64,000 nucleotides of DNA, from contig NZ_UFQO01000001.1 of assembly GCF_900497595.1 (NCBI RefSeq), positions 310,001 through 374,000 of the forward strand, given 5' to 3'. The notes under the pieces are model-generated. The model had not been told where the DNA came from. It saw nothing but the letters and a program-made list of their open reading frames with translations, and did no database searches. Shown here piece after piece: positions 54,126 to 62,426 of this stretch (position 1 is its first letter; each line of letters begins with the position of its first letter). Source of the stretch: Treponema pectinovorum. Its GTDB lineage: Bacteria > Spirochaetota > Spirochaetia > Treponematales > Treponemataceae. The position numbers and the translations under genes were made by a program.

Positions 54126-54941
54126 TTATTGACCTCCACTTCCTCTAAAAAAAGCCATCAAATTTTGTAAATCATAAAAACCAGAATTAAAAGCATTCAT
54201 AAAAAAATCGGAAAGCACATTCATAAGATTTGTAATTATAAAAAATGAAAGCAAAATCATTATAGGAAAACCTTCCGAAAGCAAATTCATCTGAGGGGCC
54301 GCTTTTCCCAAAATTCCTGTCGTTATAGAAACTAAAAGCAGAACACCCATAACAGGAAGGGCAATAACAAATGCGTCTGCAAAAAGTTTTGTCAAACCAG
54401 AAAGCATAAAGCTTACAATTTCGTTGCGTCCTGCGGCAGTTACAATATTGAGTGCATTCATCGTAGAAAAACTTGATATGAGCCCTCTCGAAAAAAGAAG
54501 CTGTGCTCCGTGATTTTGCAAAAAAAGAAGCATCGCTATAAGGTTAAAAAATTGCCCCATCAATGGATTTTCTACCTGACTTAAAGCATCGTAAACTTCC
54601 GATGCAGAAAAACCCATCTGAAAAGCAAAAAACTGACCTGCCGTGCTAAAAGCTGCAAAGATTATGCTTACATAAAAACCTGTTGTAATTCCTATCAAAA
54701 CTTCGCCTGCTACCAATAAAATAAAATTGAGAGAAAACGCACCATCATTTCCGATATAAGTGCGATAAGATGACATATCTACCTGTGGCAATAAAAGATA
54801 TGCCAAATATCCTGTAAGAGCGAGTTTTGCAATCCTAGAAACTGTCCGCATAGAAAAAAGCGGCATAGTCAAAATCAAAGAAAAACATCTGGCTGCCACG
54901 AGGATAAAAAAAGGTGCTGCGTAAACGATTTTTTCCAGCAT
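54126..54941 (-). CDS. fliR: flagellar export gate protein FliR
   Basis: 271 aa, six to seven membrane helices. GEVLIGITTGFYVSIIFAAF and GQFFAFQMGFSASEVYDALS are typical FliR segments. It forms the export-gate core with FliP and FliQ. It ends 2 bases before the flhB start. Confidence 0.93.
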   Translation of the reverse strand: MLEKIVYAAPFFILVAARCFSLILTMPLFSMRTVSRIAKLALTGYLAYLLLPQVDMSSYRTYIGNDGAFSLNFILLVAGEVLIGITTGFYVSIIFAAFSTAGQFFAFQMGFSASEVYDALSQVENPLMGQFFNLIAMLLFLQNHGAQLLFSRGLISSFSTMNALNIVTAAGRNEIVSFMLSGLTKLFADAFVIALPVMGVLLLVSITTGILGKAAPQMNLLSEGFPIMILLSFFIITNLMNVLSDFFMNAFNSGFYDLQNLMAFFRGSGGQ

Positions 54942-54957
54942 AAACTTTCCTTAAAGT

Positions 54958-55227
54958 CTATTTAGAAAGTTCTGGGATCATGTAAAAAAGGTTGAATGTG
55001 TAGCCTCTGAGGCTTGCAAACATCCATCCGCCTAAAAGTGCAAGCATTCCAAGTATTATCAGCATTTTTGGAAGGAAAGTTAAAGTTTGTTCTTGAATCG
55101 ATGTAGTCGCCTGAAAAATTGCAACAATAAGTCCCACAATCAAAGCCGCTCCCAAAATTGGAGCACACAAGACAAAAACCTGATAGACCGCCCCTCTCAT
55201 AAGCGAAACAATATATCCAATGCTCAT
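54958..55227 (-). CDS. fliQ: flagellar export gate protein FliQ
   Basis: 89 aa with two membrane helices, the normal FliQ size. GLIVAIFQATTSIQEQTLTF is the family signature. A same-length frame overlaps it (54962-55231), but that frame lacks membrane helices and is a shadow. GGAGG lies before the ATG. Confidence 0.94.
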   Translation of the reverse strand: MSIGYIVSLMRGAVYQVFVLCAPILGAALIVGLIVAIFQATTSIQEQTLTFLPKMLIILGMLALLGGWMFASLRGYTFNLFYMIPELSK

Positions 55228-55261
55228 TCATCTTCCTCCAAAACAGTTTTTAATTACCAAC

Positions 55262-56116
55262 CTATCTGATGACAGAAATAAAAAGTTGCTGAGTCAAAAG
55301 CCCCCAGCCGTCAACCAAGACAAAAAGCATGAGTTTAAACGGCATTGAAATTTGAACAGGAGGCAACATCATCATACCCATGCTCATCAATATGCTGGCG
55401 ACAACCATATCAATTACGATAAACGGAATGTACAAAATTATTCCTATCTTAAAAGCGACCGTAAGTTCGTGCAGAATATAGGCAGGAACTATTACATACA
55501 GCGGAACATCGTCCAAAGTTTTTGGAGTTTCAAGGCGAGCCATAGACATAAAAGTTTTTATGTAAGAAGTGTCGTTGTACATTTGAGAATACATAAAAGT
55601 TTTTAAAGGTTTTTCAGCCTGTGTGTACGCTTGCTCTATCGTAATCTCGCCATCGCTTACGGGTTTAAAAGATGAAGAATAAATCTGCTGAAAAACCGGC
55701 CACATCACAAAAAGCGTCATAAAAAGTGCGATTCCATTTAAAACGGAAGTTGGTGGCACTTGTTGGAGGGAAAGCGCTCTTTTTATAAAATCCAAAACTA
55801 TAGAAAAGCGCAAAAAACAGGTCATCAAAATCAAAAGGCTTGGAGCAAGAGACAAAACAGTTAAAAGCAGAAGCAGTTGAAGGCTAAATGCCATCTGCCT
55901 TCCTGTTTGAGGTTGAGTTATCCTTATGTCAACATTTGGAATATTCAAATTTCTGACATTTGGATTCATCTGTGTTGTTCCTTGAGTTGAACCACTAGGA
56001 AAATTCCTGTTTTGTTCACTTTGAGAACCCAACGGACTGATGAATATAAGCGAAAAACAGGCTAAAAACATAAAAGTTAAAAATCGTTTTTTTCTAGGAA
56101 TAAAATCTTTTGTCAT
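55262..56116 (-). CDS. fliP: flagellar export gate protein FliP
   Basis: 284 aa. A signal-like N-terminus (FLTFMFLACFSLIFISPLGS) leads to an Asn/Gln-rich linker, then LSLAPSLLILMTCFLRFSIV, LQQVPPTSVLNGIALFMTLF and PFIVIDMVVASILMSMGMMM-like FliP helices. A cleaved signal peptide is usual for FliP. It precedes fliQ. Confidence 0.95.
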   Translation of the reverse strand: MTKDFIPRKKRFLTFMFLACFSLIFISPLGSQSEQNRNFPSGSTQGTTQMNPNVRNLNIPNVDIRITQPQTGRQMAFSLQLLLLLTVLSLAPSLLILMTCFLRFSIVLDFIKRALSLQQVPPTSVLNGIALFMTLFVMWPVFQQIYSSSFKPVSDGEITIEQAYTQAEKPLKTFMYSQMYNDTSYIKTFMSMARLETPKTLDDVPLYVIVPAYILHELTVAFKIGIILYIPFIVIDMVVASILMSMGMMMLPPVQISMPFKLMLFVLVDGWGLLTQQLFISVIR

Positions 56117-56139
56117 CTCGAATTACCGCCTTAAAGCCA

Positions 56140-56784
56140 TTATTCTTCGTTTAATTTTTTCAGGCTGTCTTTTATGGATTGAGAAGTCATATTTGAATTT
56201 GCTGAATATATACTTTCGTCTGTTTTTTTATTTTGTGGCATAAAGATTTCTAAAATCTCTGAAAAAGATTTTGGCTTTTTTACTCTTTCATTTTTATCTG
56301 CATAGAGATTCATCGCATTTACAAGTTCTTTGTCATCAATTTTTCCAATAAGGTTGATATTTTGGTCGCTCACACCTATAAGATAGGCACTTTCCTGCAA
56401 GGTTATAATTTGAACAGATTTTCCGGGGCTTAAAGTTATTTGACTGACTTTTCGCAAAAAAGGATCGTTATCGTTGGCGTTCTTTACATTGCGCTTCATA
56501 AAATAAAATATTCCATACGCAAAGGCTGCAACTATGGCAAGTGCAAATATCATCCTTACAAAGAGCCAAATTGTAGAAGGCTCCTTTTGAGAAGAGAGAT
56601 TTGTTGGAGAAGAATCCGTAAGTTGAATTTGAGAAGGATCTGTTGAAATATCAAAAGCAGTTGAAGATGATTGCAGAGAATTCTCTGATTTTTGAGATTC
56701 GGTATTTTGAGAATAAAATTTCTGATTAAAAAAGACAAAAAAAGAGAGTATGGCACAAAATGCCAAGAGTTTTTTATTTTTCAT
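56140..56784 (-). CDS. fliO: FliO/FliZ family flagellar assembly protein
   Basis: 214 aa from the ATG at 56784, with the GGGTGGG purine stretch in front; a TTG at 56796 would add four residues. It has an N-terminal signal-like helix, a Ser/Gln-rich periplasmic linker and one membrane helix (FVRMIFALAIVAAFAYGIFY). The cytoplasmic domain carries SQITLSPGKSVQIITLQESA, the FliO pattern. FliO assists FliP assembly. Confidence 0.87.
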   Translation of the reverse strand: MKNKKLLAFCAILSFFVFFNQKFYSQNTESQKSENSLQSSSTAFDISTDPSQIQLTDSSPTNLSSQKEPSTIWLFVRMIFALAIVAAFAYGIFYFMKRNVKNANDNDPFLRKVSQITLSPGKSVQIITLQESAYLIGVSDQNINLIGKIDDKELVNAMNLYADKNERVKKPKSFSEILEIFMPQNKKTDESIYSANSNMTSQSIKDSLKKLNEE

Positions 56785-56850
56785 TTTCCCACCCAAAATA
56801 TTTTATACCGCTTAAACATCCCCACGTAAAAGCGGTATAGATTAAAAGTT

Positions 56851-58014
56851 TTAGCGCAAATCCGAAACCCTTTCCATAGGAGAAAGAATTTCTGTTACAC
56901 GAACTCCAAAGTTTTCATCGATGACTACAACTTCGCCTTTTGCAATTGGTTTGTGGTTTACGAGAATATCAACCGGTTCACCAGCAAGTTTATCAAGCTC
57001 TATGATTGTACCTTCGCCCATCCCAAGAATTTCTTTTATCTGCTTTTTTGTGCGTCCAAGTTCTACGGTCATCTCCATGTAAACATCCATGATAAGACCG
57101 ATATTTCCCTGTTCTGTAGTAGAAGCTCCACCTATTAAATTTGGATATTGAACAGACTGAACGTTTGGAGTATTCATTCCCATGACCTGTCCCATAGGAT
57201 TGTTTTGCATCATCATAGGCTGAGCCATACCAGGATTTTGCATTCCCATATTCATACCCATTCCCATGTTCATACCACCCATTTGCATTTGCGGTTGATT
57301 TGAAGCCATATTTCCCATCAAGTTGCCGAGGTCATTTGCATTCAACGCACCACTAGAAGGAATTGCTGAAGGTGCATCTCCACCCAAAGCAGAAATCATT
57401 CCAGATGCAACATCGCTTGAAATCGCTTCCCAAAGAACGTAATTTGTGCCGTCCAGAGTAAAAGTATATGTAAAAAGGACGAAAGTTCCCTGCGGAATGC
57501 GAACCATCGCTTTTGGAACGTGAACGCTTTCTGGTGGATTTGAAGCAAGACCAGGAAGTTTTCCATCTTTACTCAACTGGGTAATTTCTGTTCCAGTGTG
57601 ATTTGAAACAACTTCAGAAATTACGGACAAAGCCATATCATCGAGTTCTGCCTGCTCTTCTTTATTTACGAGTCCTGTAATTTTTTGACTGAATTCTGGA
57701 GAAAGTATAAAAAGATGATCGCCTTTTAGCCCGACAGAAAAATCCGACATTACAGCAACAACCATCTCTGGCAATTTAGAAAGGAGCACGTCGCGATCGC
57801 AAGTTTCTACGGTAGGCTTTGCAATAGTAAATTCGCTTCCAGTCATAGAATTGAGTTTTGAGTTCAACTCGCCTTTTATCCCGTCTGCAAATTTTTCAAG
57901 CACGGCTATATCTAAGTTTACAGGCGCACCGCTTGAAGAGCCAGAAATTCCACCAATGTCTACTCCAGACAACAATGCATCAATCTCGTCCTGTGAAATA
58001 GCACCATCACTCAT
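56851..58014 (-). CDS. fliY: flagellar motor switch protein FliY/FliN with a methionine-rich linker
   Basis: 387 aa from the ATG at 58014, AAGGAG with a 9-base spacer. The N-terminal peptide GAISQDEIDALLSGV is followed by a CheC/CheX-like domain (residues 30-200). A linker (about 235-285) with 15 Met in 40 residues comes next, then a C-terminal FliN domain: DVYMEMTVELGRTKKQIKEI and EPVDILVNHKPIAKGEVVVI. The phosphatase-type stretch reads SVISEVVSNHTG, so the expected E-x-x-N may be altered. It overlaps fliM by 8 bases. Confidence 0.92.
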   Translation of the reverse strand: MSDGAISQDEIDALLSGVDIGGISGSSSGAPVNLDIAVLEKFADGIKGELNSKLNSMTGSEFTIAKPTVETCDRDVLLSKLPEMVVAVMSDFSVGLKGDHLFILSPEFSQKITGLVNKEEQAELDDMALSVISEVVSNHTGTEITQLSKDGKLPGLASNPPESVHVPKAMVRIPQGTFVLFTYTFTLDGTNYVLWEAISSDVASGMISALGGDAPSAIPSSGALNANDLGNLMGNMASNQPQMQMGGMNMGMGMNMGMQNPGMAQPMMMQNNPMGQVMGMNTPNVQSVQYPNLIGGASTTEQGNIGLIMDVYMEMTVELGRTKKQIKEILGMGEGTIIELDKLAGEPVDILVNHKPIAKGEVVVIDENFGVRVTEILSPMERVSDLR

Positions 58015-59041
58015 ATGTTTCATCTCCTTCTACGGATAGTTCTTCAAAATCTTCGTTTTCGCTTCCAGCAATCTTACCGATTACTTGAACTGCCATATTT
58101 TTACCGACAACACCTGGCTGACAGTAGAATTTTTTCTTATTTCCAACGCTAAGCGTAAGCGGTTCCCCAACCCTTACAGTAGAAAGCCTTACAACATCTC
58201 CGCTTCTGAGTGCAAGCACATCGCGTATTGGCATATTTATAGTTCCCAATTCCGCAACAACATCCATATCTACGTCGGAAAGTTTTTCTTTTAAAGTTCC
58301 AAGATATTGGGTTGTAGAACTTCTTCTGACAGAAGAAAACCAGAATTGCGAAGAAAGTTTTGAAATGATTGGCTCAATAGTAAGATAAGGAATACAAAAG
58401 TTCATCATCCCTTCTTCTTCGCCAACTTTTGTTTCAAGTGTTACGAGAACTACCATTTCAGAAGGAGGTACAATTTGTGCAAACTGAGGATTTGTTTCAA
58501 TCTGTCCTAGACGAGGTCTTAAATCTATAACTTGAGTCCACGCTTCCCTCATATTTGCAAGAATTCTAACTATTATTCCTTCCATTACAGACTGTTCGAT
58601 ATCCGTTAAGTCGCGGCTAACCTTAGCACCCTGCCCAGTTCCACCAAAAAGACGGTCTATCATGCTAAAAGTGATTGCAGGGTCAATTTCTAAAACTGCA
58701 TTTCCTTTTAAAGGATCCATATTGATTACCGCAAGCGTTGTTGGAGTTGGAATTGAACGGATAAATTCTTCGTAGGTTAACTGGTCTACAGAAGCTACAT
58801 GTACATGAACAAGAGAGCGTAACTGGGCAGAAAGCGAAGTTGTAGTAAGACGGGCAAAAGTTTCGTGCATGATTGAAACCGTTCTTATCTGTTCTTTTGA
58901 AAACTTGTCGGGACGTTTAAAATCATAAATTTTTATCTTGCGAGTATCGTTTACTGGCTTAAAATCGGTTGTATCCGCATCGCCAGAACTTATGGCTTGC
59001 AAGAGTTGATCAATTTCGTCTTGTGACAGGACTTCGTTCAT
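58007..59041 (-). CDS. fliM: flagellar motor switch protein FliM
   Basis: 344 aa. The N-terminal CheY-binding-type peptide is LSQDEIDQLLQAIS. The middle domain has RLFGGTGQGAKVSRDLTDIE and IMHETFARLTTTSLSAQLRS. The C-terminal SpoA domain holds LRSGDVVRLSTVRVGEPLTL. It transmits chemotaxis signals to the rotor. Confidence 0.96.
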   Translation of the reverse strand: MNEVLSQDEIDQLLQAISSGDADTTDFKPVNDTRKIKIYDFKRPDKFSKEQIRTVSIMHETFARLTTTSLSAQLRSLVHVHVASVDQLTYEEFIRSIPTPTTLAVINMDPLKGNAVLEIDPAITFSMIDRLFGGTGQGAKVSRDLTDIEQSVMEGIIVRILANMREAWTQVIDLRPRLGQIETNPQFAQIVPPSEMVVLVTLETKVGEEEGMMNFCIPYLTIEPIISKLSSQFWFSSVRRSSTTQYLGTLKEKLSDVDMDVVAELGTINMPIRDVLALRSGDVVRLSTVRVGEPLTLSVGNKKKFYCQPGVVGKNMAVQVIGKIAGSENEDFEELSVEGDETYE

Positions 59042-59067
59042 GCCTTATCCACCTTAAAAACGCTTAT

Positions 59068-59625
59068 CTATTGTTGAATGACATCCAACTGCATAAAGCG
59101 AACATCTTTTATCTTTGAACTGCTCAAAATGGAATCATTTATCGCATTTCTTATTTCTATACGAAGCCCCTCTTCGTTTTGAGGCCTCAATTCTTCGTAA
59201 GATTTTTGAGTAAAATACCTACGCAAGAAGTCTTTAAGTTCTACAGTCCTCTGTGTAATTTCTGTAGATGTCGCTTTATCGTCTTTTTTGTATCCCAAAA
59301 CAACTTCAACATTTACAGATGCAGGATTTACATCGCTCGTTTTTGTTCTTATAGAACCAAGAGAACTATACCAATCTAAAATTTCTTTATTAGAAGAATA
59401 TTCTTCTGTAACCGGAACTACAGCAACTTGGGACTGATTTCCTCCAATAATCTTCATCGTCACAACAACAACCGTAACTATCAAAATTATGGCGGCAAGA
59501 CCAATTGCAATCCATTTTAGGAGTACAGGAAGAATTCCACCGAGACCTTTGCTTTTTTTAGGGCTAGAAGCTAAATCATCCCCTGCACCGTCATCGTTAA
59601 GATCTAAATCATTATCATCTGCCAT
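59068..59625 (-). CDS. fliL: flagellar basal-body-associated protein FliL
   Basis: 185 aa. An acidic N-terminus (DNDLDLNDDGAGDDL) precedes one membrane helix (WIAIGLAAIILIVTVVVVTM). The periplasmic domain ends with KDFLRRYFTQKSYEELRPQN and NDSILSSSKIKDVRFMQLDV, typical of FliL, which rings the stator. Position between motB and fliM is standard. Confidence 0.9.
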   Translation of the reverse strand: MADDNDLDLNDDGAGDDLASSPKKSKGLGGILPVLLKWIAIGLAAIILIVTVVVVTMKIIGGNQSQVAVVPVTEEYSSNKEILDWYSSLGSIRTKTSDVNPASVNVEVVLGYKKDDKATSTEITQRTVELKDFLRRYFTQKSYEELRPQNEEGLRIEIRNAINDSILSSSKIKDVRFMQLDVIQQ

Positions 59626-59681
59626 AAAATTTACCCCTTTTCATTTTATCGGAATTATTCTTGTAAAAGTTAAAAAATATC

Positions 59682-60422
59682 TTAAAAATGTCCTTCATCA
59701 AGAATTATTATATCTACGCGACGGTTATAAGCCTGCCCTTCCTTTGTATCGTTTGAAAAAACAGGTCTTGTGTCCGCATAACCCGCAATCGAAAACTTTC
59801 TTTCATCTACGCCAAAATCCGCAAGATAATGAAGAGTATTTAAAGCCCTAGCGGCAGAAAGTTCCCAATTTGAAGGATATTTATCGTTTGCAACAGGATT
59901 AGAATCCGTATGCCCTTCTATTCTAAATCTTCTGTTTTGAATTTCGCTTTCTTGAAAAAATTTTGAAAGTTTTAGGAGAATATCGCGAGTTTCATCTATA
60001 TTTAACTCTGCACTGCCTTCTTCAAAAAAAGCATCTGAAGCAAGAGTGATGACAACTCCTCTCTCATCGGAAGAAACTGTTATCTTTGCAGAATGAATTT
60101 CTGGGGCAAAGAGCGAAATCGCTTTCTTTTTGGCAAGCCCAAGCGACTTTCCTTTTTCTACTGAAGGAAGGCTGTTTATTGTATTTCCCAAATCTGCAAG
60201 GCGACCAGCAGTAAGCGACATTCCACCCATGGGAGTTGGATTTTCCATAGATTCTGTTTGAACTGCAAGCGAGGCTTGAATTTGAGCAAGTTGAGTTGTG
60301 TCCACTTCTGAAGGATCATAAAGCATGACAAAGAAGCAGAGCATCAGGGTAATCATATCTCCATAGGTGCCCTGCCACGCGGTTGACGGTTTTTCTGGTG
60401 CTTTTTTTTCTTTTTTTGCCAT
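59682..60422 (-). CDS. motB: flagellar stator protein MotB
   Basis: 246 aa. The single helix [18 protein letters not shown] carries the essential ion-binding Asp. The C-terminal OmpA-like peptidoglycan-binding domain shows [20 protein letters not shown] and [12 protein letters not shown]. It follows motA by 7 bases. The sequence does not settle whether the stator uses H+ or Na+. Confidence 0.95.
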   Translation of the reverse strand: MAKKEKKAPEKPSTAWQGTYGDMITLMLCFFVMLYDPSEVDTTQLAQIQASLAVQTESMENPTPMGGMSLTAGRLADLGNTINSLPSVEKGKSLGLAKKKAISLFAPEIHSAKITVSSDERGVVITLASDAFFEEGSAELNIDETRDILLKLSKFFQESEIQNRRFRIEGHTDSNPVANDKYPSNWELSAARALNTLHYLADFGVDERKFSIAGYADTRPVFSNDTKEGQAYNRRVDIIILDEGHF

Positions 60423-60429
60423 CTAAACT

Positions 60430-61212
60430 CTAATCCTTAAGAACATCGCCCTCTATAACTTTTCTAGTTTTTGGATCAAGATAAGTAAGAAGTTTCATTG
60501 CAAGAATTCTAGGGTTATCTCCTGCCTGAATTGAAAGTACACCTTCCAAAACCATCTCTTTTGCAGCCATTTCAGCGCTATTTTGAGCGATGAGTTTTTG
60601 TGCCATAGGTCCAAACCACCAGTTTGCAAGCATGGAACCGTACAATGTAGTAATCAAAGCGACCGCCATGTTAGGTCCCAAAGATGATTTATCTTCAAGG
60701 TTGTTCAACATACCAATAAGACCAATTACAGTACCCATCATACCAAAACCTGGACCAAAACCTGCCCACTGGTTAACAAGGTTTATACCAGATAGGTGGC
60801 GAGCTTCCATTTGGCTCATCTCATTTTCCAATATTGCACGGATTATATTTCCATCTGTGCCGTCAACAACCATTCTAAGTCCGGACTTCATAAAAGGATC
60901 ATCCAAATCATCCAAACCTTCTTCTAGGGCGAGAATTCCTTCACGCCTTGCTTTTTCAGAAAGGGCAACCATATTTTGTATGAGATTTTTTTCTCCATAA
61001 TCGTAGGTTTTAAAACAGCGTCCTAAAACGCCAAACATTCCTAAGACCTGCTTTAATGGAGCAACAAAGAATAGAGAAAAGAAAGAACCGCCAACGGTTA
61101 CGAATACGGACGGAATATCAATAATACCGCCGAGAGAGCCACCCGAAGTTACAACACCGAGCACGATTACAGCAGCACCACCAACAACTGCGATTATTGA
61201 CGCAATATCCAT
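60430..61212 (-). CDS. motA: flagellar stator protein MotA
   Basis: 260 aa from the ATG at 61212, set by AGGAGG upstream; the first in-frame start at 61236 lies before that ribosome site. It has four membrane helices, the cytoplasmic loop with RREGILALEEGLDDLDDPFM and the paired helices AGFGPGFGMMGTVIGLIGML and ALITTLYGSMLANWWFGPMA. It works with MotB. Confidence 0.95.
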   Translation of the reverse strand: MDIASIIAVVGGAAVIVLGVVTSGGSLGGIIDIPSVFVTVGGSFFSLFFVAPLKQVLGMFGVLGRCFKTYDYGEKNLIQNMVALSEKARREGILALEEGLDDLDDPFMKSGLRMVVDGTDGNIIRAILENEMSQMEARHLSGINLVNQWAGFGPGFGMMGTVIGLIGMLNNLEDKSSLGPNMAVALITTLYGSMLANWWFGPMAQKLIAQNSAEMAAKEMVLEGVLSIQAGDNPRILAMKLLTYLDPKTRKVIEGDVLKD

Positions 61213-61269
61213 AAAAAGCTTCCTCCTAAATCCCACCTAGCTTTTTAATCATATTTTATCGAGAAAAGA

Positions 61270-61467
61270 TTAAATTTCTTGTTTGGAGATTTCAAGCCGG
61301 TTACGATAATCAATTATTTTTTCAATCAATTCATCAGGTGAATCCTTGACCATAACTTTTTTACCTGAAAGGAAAGTGATAGTCAGGTCAGGAGTGTTTT
61401 CCATACTTTCTATCATGTGTGGATTTATCCAGTACTTTTTCCCATCCAACCGAGTAACTGAAATCAT
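61270..61467 (-). CDS. flbD: FlbD family flagellar protein
   Basis: 65 aa, ISVTRLDGKKYWINPHMIES and TITFLSGKKVMVKDSPDELI being the FlbD signature (the small FlbD family, not the Caulobacter regulator). It starts the visible flagellar operon. flgD and flgE, which precede it in other treponemes, are not here. Confidence 0.9.
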   Translation of the reverse strand: MISVTRLDGKKYWINPHMIESMENTPDLTITFLSGKKVMVKDSPDELIEKIIDYRNRLEISKQEI

Positions 61468-61730
61468 CGTTTTATTTTCCCTTCTTATTCATTTATCGTC
61501 AAGTACAAAAAAAATTTTATCCGATTTGCACACAGTTTTTTGTTGTTTTTTGTCAAAATCAGTCTCTTATAATCAATATACCGCACAAATCTCATACAAA
61601 AAAAATGATGTAAACATTTACATTTTATAACAGATTTTATAATATTACAAAAAAAAGTTAATAGCCTGTTATAAAAACTTGCACTTTTTTAATTCTGTGT
61701 TATTTTTATAATATAATAAGGAAATGCAAT
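61468..61730 (+). promoter_or_regulatory. divergent intergenic region between flbD and the response regulator
   Basis: 263 bases carrying promoters in both directions. On the minus strand a perfect TTGACA (61551-61556) lacks a matching -10. On the plus strand three TATAAT hexamers occur (near 61568, 61638 and 61716), none with a good -35; the last is followed by AAGGA and the ATG at 61731. An 11-bp inverted repeat (61623-61676) lies in between. Confidence 0.4.
61623..61676. repeat. 11-bp inverted repeat upstream of the two-component system
   Basis: TTTTATAACAG at 61623-61633 and CTGTTATAAAA at 61666-61676 are perfect inverted copies, centres 43 bases apart (about four helical turns). It could be an operator for a dimeric regulator, possibly the response regulator itself. 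Confidence 0.5.
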
Positions 61731-62426
61731 ATGAACTCAAAAATTCTTGTAATCGAAGACATACCAGAAATGGCAGAACTTGTTTCGATGTATCTAACAA
61801 AATCAGGAATGCAGGTTGATTCTGTAGGCTCGGCTGAAGACGCGTTTACCTATATCGATCGCCAAATGCCAGATTTGATAATCCTAGATTTAAATTTGCC
61901 CGGAATGAGCGGATTTGAATTTCTTACAAAATTCAGAAAAGAATACAATTCTTCGCTTCCTGTTATAATAGTTTCTGCACGCGATGCAGATGAAGACATA
62001 ATAAATGGGCTTGGTGATGGTGCAGACGAATTTGTTACAAAACCGTATTCACCAAAAGTTTTAGTTGCTAGGGTTGAAGCTATAATACGCAGACAAGCAA
62101 AGGTTACTGCTGCTGCGGAGGCCTCTTATGATTTTGGACCTTATACAGTTTTATTAAACAGCTGCGTTCTGAAAAAAGGTCCGGAAAAAATTCCTCTTTC
62201 TACAAAAGAGTATGAAGTTTTGGAATTTTTAATCTCGCATGAAGGCGAAACCTTAGGTCCAGAGAGAATATATAACGAAGTTTGGAAAGCGCAATATGGC
62301 GATATAACTGCCGTTGCCGTATACGTTCAAAGGCTCAGAAAAAAGATAGAAGATGATCATTCTAATCCAAAATATATAAAAACAGTTTTCGGGATGGGAT
62401 ATAAGTTTGAAAAAGGTAGCAACTGA
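61731..62426 (+). CDS. OmpR/PhoB-type response regulator
   Basis: 231 aa. The receiver domain shows ILVIEDIPEMAEL, the phospho-acceptor Asp53 in LIILDLNLPGMSGFEFL, VIIVSARDADEDI and EFVTKPYSP. The C-terminal winged helix has PLSTKEYEVLEFLISHEGET and VAVYVQRLRKKIEDDHSNPK, ending KTVFGMGYKFE. AAGGA lies before the ATG. Its stop overlaps the kinase start by one base. The stimulus and targets are unknown. Confidence 0.93.
   Translation: MNSKILVIEDIPEMAELVSMYLTKSGMQVDSVGSAEDAFTYIDRQMPDLIILDLNLPGMSGFEFLTKFRKEYNSSLPVIIVSARDADEDIINGLGDGADEFVTKPYSPKVLVARVEAIIRRQAKVTAAAEASYDFGPYTVLLNSCVLKKGPEKIPLSTKEYEVLEFLISHEGETLGPERIYNEVWKAQYGDITAVAVYVQRLRKKIEDDHSNPKYIKTVFGMGYKFEKGSN

Noticed and set aside
54962-55231. 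89-codon open frame overlapping fliQ on the same strand
   Set aside because: Composition is unlike a protein of this cluster and it lacks membrane helices; FliQ in the other frame is unambiguous.
61517-61526. ATCGGATAA on the minus strand as a sigma-28 -10 box for flbD
   Set aside because: Only a partial match and no TAAA element 15 bases upstream.
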